Assembly (NCBI GenBank): GCA_934183165.1
Contig: CAKPRZ010000008.1
Coordinates: 1-56,347 of the forward strand
From: an uncultured Bacilli bacterium
GTDB lineage: Bacteria; Bacillota_I; Bacilli_A; RF39; UBA660
Length of the DNA stretch: 56,347 nucleotides
Reading direction: 5' to 3'
This document shows positions 52,712 to 56,347 of the stretch, in pieces (the stretch's first letter is position 1; every line of letters starts with the position of its first letter). The notes beneath the pieces were generated by a model, which saw only the letters and a program-made list of their open reading frames with translations, was not told the DNA's origin and did not search any database. A program made the position numbers and the translations under genes.

Positions 52712-55700
52712 TTAACTTGGATCATACACTACTGTAGCACTTCCATTCCAATTTATTCCTAAAGTTATTCCACTACTATCTGCTTTCTTGATTGTTATTG
52801 TTGTAAGATTTGGATTTTGATTGAATGCATTTTCTCCTATCGTAGTTATGCTATTTGGTATTTCAACATCAGTTAATTGATTTTTGAAAAATGCCAAATC
52901 ACCTATAATATTTAACTTGCTTGTGTTTTCGTTTGTATTTTCAAATATCAATGATGTTATTCCATTATCATAAAATGCAGTTTCTCCTATTGAGGTCACA
53001 CTTGATGGAATTTTCATAGTTGTTAGATGATTGGACTCAAATGCACTATTTCCTATTTTTGTTACACTTGATGGGATTGCTACTTCTGTTAATCGATTGC
53101 GCCCAAATCCATATATAGTCTTTAACTGACTTGGTTTGTCTGATGTATCTTCAAATATCAAGTTTGATATTTGATTGCTACTAAAACCACTTACTGTTTG
53201 AACACTTGCAGGAATTTTTATTTCAGTTAATTGATTACTTTCAAATCCATCTAAATATTTCAATTGGCTTGGTTTATCTTCAGTGTCTTCTATTGTTAAT
53301 ATTGATATTTGATTGTTTGCAAAGGCCCATGTATCTATTTCTTGAACATTTGCTGGAATAATTATCTCAGTTAGTTTATTATTTTCAAACGCATTGCATT
53401 CTATTTTCGTTACATTATCTGGTATTGTTAATTCTAATATTTGATTGTTTGCAAATGCAAAGTTACCGATTGTAGTTAAACTATTTGGGAGCTCTAAAGC
53501 TGTTAATTGATTGTTCGAAAATGTACCACCCCCCATCATTGTTACACTCGATGGAATTTTTAAGGCTGATATTTGATTGTTCGAAAATGCGTGTCCACCT
53601 ATTGTTGTTATACTATTTGGAAGCTCTAAAGCTGTTAATTGATTGTCCGAAAATGCGTGTCCACCTATTGTTGTTACACCTGATGAAAATTCTAAAGTAG
53701 TTATTTGATTGCCTGAAAAAGCAAAATCACCTATTGTTGTTAAACTATTTGGAAGTTCTAAAGCTGTTAATTGATTGCCCGAAAATGCTCCTCCACCTAT
53801 TGTTGTTACACCTGATGAAAATTCTAAAGTAGTTATTTGATTGCCCGAAAATGCATAATCTCCTATTGTTGTTACACTATTTGGAAGTTTTAAAGTTATT
53901 ATTTGGTTGGTAGAAAATGCATATTCACCTATTGTTTGAACTGTATTTAATAATGTTAAATCCATAACTGTATTAAGTTCACCAAATGCCCTATCAGGAA
54001 TATTCTTTGTGCCTATAATAATTTTTTTTATTGGATTATTTTCAAATGAATTTGAGCTAATATTAGCATCTATAACAGTTAAATCTGAAATTTGATTGTC
54101 TGAAAAAGCTAAATTTCCTACTATCGTTACATTTGATAGAAGTTCTAATGTTGCTATCTGATTGTACCAAAAAGCGCCATCACCTATTGTTGTTACGCTA
54201 TTTGGTATTGTTACTTCTGTCAATTGATTATTATTAAATCCATCTAAAGTTTTTAATTGACTCGGATTTTCTGCAGTGTTTTCGATTGTCAATTTTGATA
54301 TTTGATTATTACTAAATGCATCATTTCCTATTACTTGAACATTCGCCGGAATTGTTATTTCAGTTAGTTGATTTTCTTTAAATCCATTTATAGCTTTTAA
54401 CTGACTTGGTTTGTCTGATGTATCTTCAAATGTCAATTTTGATATTTGATTATTACTAAATGCATCTTCTTCTATTACTTGAACATTCGCCGGAATTATG
54501 ATCTCAGTTAGTTTATTTCTAGAAAATGCAGAACTTTCTATTGCTTGAACATTAGCTGGAATTATCACCTCTGTGAGTTCGTTTCCTACAAATGCATTAC
54601 TACCAATCGTTATCAAATGTTTCAAACTATCTTCAGTATTTTCAAATTTAACACTTCTAATACCGTTATACCTAAATGCATCCGCAGCTATTTTTGTAAC
54701 ATATTTATTACCTATTTTTAATGGTATTGTTAAGCCGTATGGTACACCGCAACTATGATTATAGCCTGTTATTTCCCATCCATTATCAATTTCATTCTTC
54801 AATAAACACATTGATGGTTTCAATGATCTTGAAAAGCCAATATTTGTCCACCTATCATCAAATCTACTATCATCTCCTAAGATATTAACTGTAGTTAACG
54901 AGTATGTTCCAGTAAAAGCATTATCTCCAATTGTTGTTACACTGGCAGGAATTTCAACTGATGTTAAAGGTTGGTTGTCATAAAAAGCAGACTGTCCTAT
55001 AGTTGTTAATGTTGATGGAAATGCTAAAGATGAGATTTGATTTCGTTGAAAAGCGTATTCTCCTATTGTTATTAACCCTTTTGAAAATTGCACATTTGTT
55101 AGTTGATTTCCACTAAATGCAGAGTTTCCTATGCTTCTTACAGTATCAAGTAATATTAGTTCATTTAATGATAAATTATAAAAAGCATCGTCTGGAATTG
55201 TTTCCATTCCTATTGTTAATTTACTTACTCCCGAAAATGCACCTGATCCAAGTGACTTTACTGTACTTGGTATTGTTATTTCTGTTAGTTGATTTCCACT
55301 AAATGCAGAGTTTCCTATCGTCGTGACACTAGATGGAATCACTAAAGTTGTTATTTGATTGCCCGAAAATGCTCTTCCACCTATTGTTGTTACACCCAAT
55401 GGTAATTCTAACATTGTTATTCGATTGCTTGAAAATGCATTATCTCCAATTGTCGTTAAACTATTTGGAAGTTCTAAAGTTGCTATTTGATTATTAGCAA
55501 ATGCACTATTTCCTATTTCATTTAAATTTGATGGTAATTTAACTGATGTCAATTGACAATAACTAAAAGCATAATCTCCTATTGATTCTAGTGAATTTGG
55601 TAATTCTATTGAACCTGATAATTCACTATCATCAAATGCACTTTCACCTATTCTTTTTAATCCTTCATTAAATTTTATACTTGTTAATGGAGCACCATAA

Positions 55701-56347
55701 AAGGTGTCATAACCTATTTCTTCTAAAGATGTTGCTTGTGTTAAATCTATTTTCTTAAACTGAGATACAGATTCTTCTATTTCTCCTGTTTCTTGATTAA
55801 AGTAATATTTCTCTATTTCTGCTTCTTCTGGTACTGCTTTCTCTTTTGACCAGTATATTGTCATACTTCCTGATCCAGAGCCTGATCCACTTCCTGATAC
55901 TTTTACTATATCTGGATTTATTAAGTTATTTAATTTCTTCATCTCTGGCTTTAAATTTTTTACTGCCATTGAACTTGAACCAGATCCAGAGCCTGATCCA
56001 CTTCCATCTTCATTCATTAACTCTTCCACTTTTGCTTTTAATTCTAAGTACTCTTCTTCTGTTGCGGCATCAATGATTGCTCCTTCTTCATCATCTGTAT
56101 AGAATATTGTGATATTTGATTTTGCAAATGATGATTTATCTATTGAAGTTATTGCTTTTCCTTCACTATTAGTTGCTGGTATTACTACATATCCATCATT
56201 TTCTGTTATCTTTGATGAATTGTATGCTACTATCTTACCCGTATCATCTACTGTGAAGTCTGGGGCATTTGGATCATCTGTTGTTCCTCCACCTCCACCT
56301 GATGTGTTTGATGTCTTTTGTACATAGTTCATTGATATTGTGAATTT
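52712..56347 (-). CDS. BspA-type leucine-rich-repeat surface protein (partial, N-terminus outside window)
   Basis: About 1211 residues are visible, and the frame stays open to the window edge, so the N-terminus (and any signal) is missing. Near the edge are a GGGGG stretch and two GSGSGSGS-type Ser/Gly linkers. Then come dozens of ~22-23-residue repeats of the LRR_5 (BspA) type, LxLPNSLTTIGDxAFSxNQIT, interrupted by a region (about residues 500-560) without clean repeats. It ends WNGSATVVYDPS. Such proteins are surface adhesins or host-interaction factors in other bacteria. The repeat number is high. The coupled gene downstream may anchor or modulate it. Confidence 0.88.
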   Translation of the reverse strand, partial: KFTISMNYVQKTSNTSGGGGGTTDDPNAPDFTVDDTGKIVAYNSSKITENDGYVVIPATNSEGKAITSIDKSSFAKSNITIFYTDDEEGAIIDAATEEEYLELKAKVEELMNEDGSGSGSGSGSSSMAVKNLKPEMKKLNNLINPDIVKVSGSGSGSGSGSMTIYWSKEKAVPEEAEIEKYYFNQETGEIEESVSQFKKIDLTQATSLEEIGYDTFYGAPLTSIKFNEGLKRIGESAFDDSELSGSIELPNSLESIGDYAFSYCQLTSVKLPSNLNEIGNSAFANNQIATLELPNSLTTIGDNAFSSNRITMLELPLGVTTIGGRAFSGNQITTLVIPSSVTTIGNSAFSGNQLTEITIPSTVKSLGSGAFSGVSKLTIGMETIPDDAFYNLSLNELILLDTVRSIGNSAFSGNQLTNVQFSKGLITIGEYAFQRNQISSLAFPSTLTTIGQSAFYDNQPLTSVEIPASVTTIGDNAFTGTYSLTTVNILGDDSRFDDRWTNIGFSRSLKPSMCLLKNEIDNGWEITGYNHSCGVPYGLTIPLKIGNKYVTKIAADAFRYNGIRSVKFENTEDSLKHLITIGSNAFVGNELTEVIIPANVQAIESSAFSRNKLTEIIIPANVQVIEEDAFSNNQISKLTFEDTSDKPSQLKAINGFKENQLTEITIPANVQVIGNDAFSNNQISKLTIENTAENPSQLKTLDGFNNNQLTEVTIPNSVTTIGDGAFWYNQIATLELLSNVTIVGNLAFSDNQISDLTVIDANISSNSFENNPIKKIIIGTKNIPDRAFGELNTVMDLTLLNTVQTIGEYAFSTNQIITLKLPNSVTTIGDYAFSGNQITTLEFSSGVTTIGGGAFSGNQLTALELPNSLTTIGDFAFSGNQITTLEFSSGVTTIGGHAFSDNQLTALELPNSITTIGGHAFSNNQISALKIPSSVTMMGGGTFSNNQLTALELPNSLTTIGNFAFANNQILELTIPDNVTKIECNAFENNKLTEIIIPANVQEIDTWAFANNQISILTIEDTEDKPSQLKYLDGFESNQLTEIKIPASVQTVSGFSSNQISNLIFEDTSDKPSQLKTIYGFGRNRLTEVAIPSSVTKIGNSAFESNHLTTMKIPSSVTSIGETAFYDNGITSLIFENTNENTSKLNIIGDLAFFKNQLTDVEIPNSITTIGENAFNQNPNLTTITIKKADSSGITLGINWNGSATVVYDPS
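53491..54020 (-). repeat. 132-bp higher-order repeat inside the LRR gene
   Basis: A near-identical block (start of the ALELPNS unit on the minus strand) recurs at 53491, 53623, 53755 and 53887, always 132 bases apart: two 22-codon LRRs, one PNS(L/I)TTIG type and one SSGVTTIG type. The high similarity suggests recent duplication by recombination. Confidence 0.7.

Noticed and set aside
53440..54020. Regular repeats that could look like a CRISPR array
   Set aside because: The repeat period is 66/132 bases, in frame with LRR units, and there are no unique spacers or cas genes.
1..56347. tRNA or rRNA genes
   Set aside because: I saw no TTCRANNC-type arms with a matching acceptor stem and no rRNA-like sequence; only the two T-box leaders are structured RNAs.

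Overview
The window is very AT-rich, gene-dense bacterial DNA using the standard code: UGA serves as a stop at 10103-10105 and tryptophan is UGG. It has strong AGGAGG/GGTGAT-type ribosome binding sites, TTGACA/TATAAT promoters, short Rho-independent terminators and two T-box leaders. DnaB-type primosome genes, TarI/TarJ, a YceD-rpmF pair, TmcAL and a SigG-type sporulation sigma factor point to a low-GC Gram-positive bacterium. An uncultured, host-associated Bacilli/Mollicutes-like lineage is my inference; no marker in the window settles it. Most genes are on the minus strand.

Layout: (1) 1-7.7 kb holds four paralogous, membrane-anchored exoproteins. Each has a short cytosolic GRPSNE-type tail, a TM helix, a peptidoglycan-binding domain and an InlB-B-like domain. 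Three have visible, different C-terminal cysteine peptidase/amidase modules; the fourth is cut by the window edge. (2) 7.8-14.8 kb is housekeeping and small genes: queH, a ClpX-like ATPase, rpmF, yceD, tmcAL, a hydrolase, a lipoprotein and a PBECR4-like protein with a coiled coil. (3) 14.9-22.1 kb is a teichoic-acid/surface glycopolymer locus: tarI, tarJ, a GT2-TagF fusion, a TagB/F-like transferase, and a GtrB/GtrA pair. (4) 22.2-30.3 kb holds a SEDS (RodA/FtsW) protein, sigG, a Fic protein, a TtcA-like protein and a Ca2+ P-type ATPase. (5) 30.3-37.6 kb is an operon-like run of surface proteins: two beta-propeller proteins with VPDTLS C-terminal anchors, zinc-ribbon membrane proteins, and a large zinc-ribbon/TSP3/vWA/cysteine-peptidase chimera. 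(6) 37.8-39.8 kb is a Ser T-box operon (HD hydrolase-serS). (7) 39.8-47.2 kb has two prepilin-lipase gene pairs on either side of dnaB, with an Ig-like secreted protein upstream. (8) 47.2-50.8 kb is an Ile T-box operon (small ORF-ileS), whose IleRS has a swapped GXHH signature. (9) 50.8-56.3 kb has small unknown genes and a partial BspA-type leucine-rich-repeat surface protein with a 132-bp higher-order repeat.

The striking theme is the amount of coding devoted to the cell surface: modular wall hydrolases, lipases, adhesion-type repeat proteins and teichoic acid synthesis. The best candidates for something undescribed are the module-swapping exoprotein family at the left end, the vWA-peptidase/propeller operon in the middle and the duplicated prepilin-lipase cassettes. 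No tRNA, rRNA, IS element, prophage or CRISPR array was seen. No gap between genes exceeds 300 bases; the larger gaps (4944-5204, 37612-37837, 39592-39841, 50526-50785) are described by the terminator, repeat and T-box entries.
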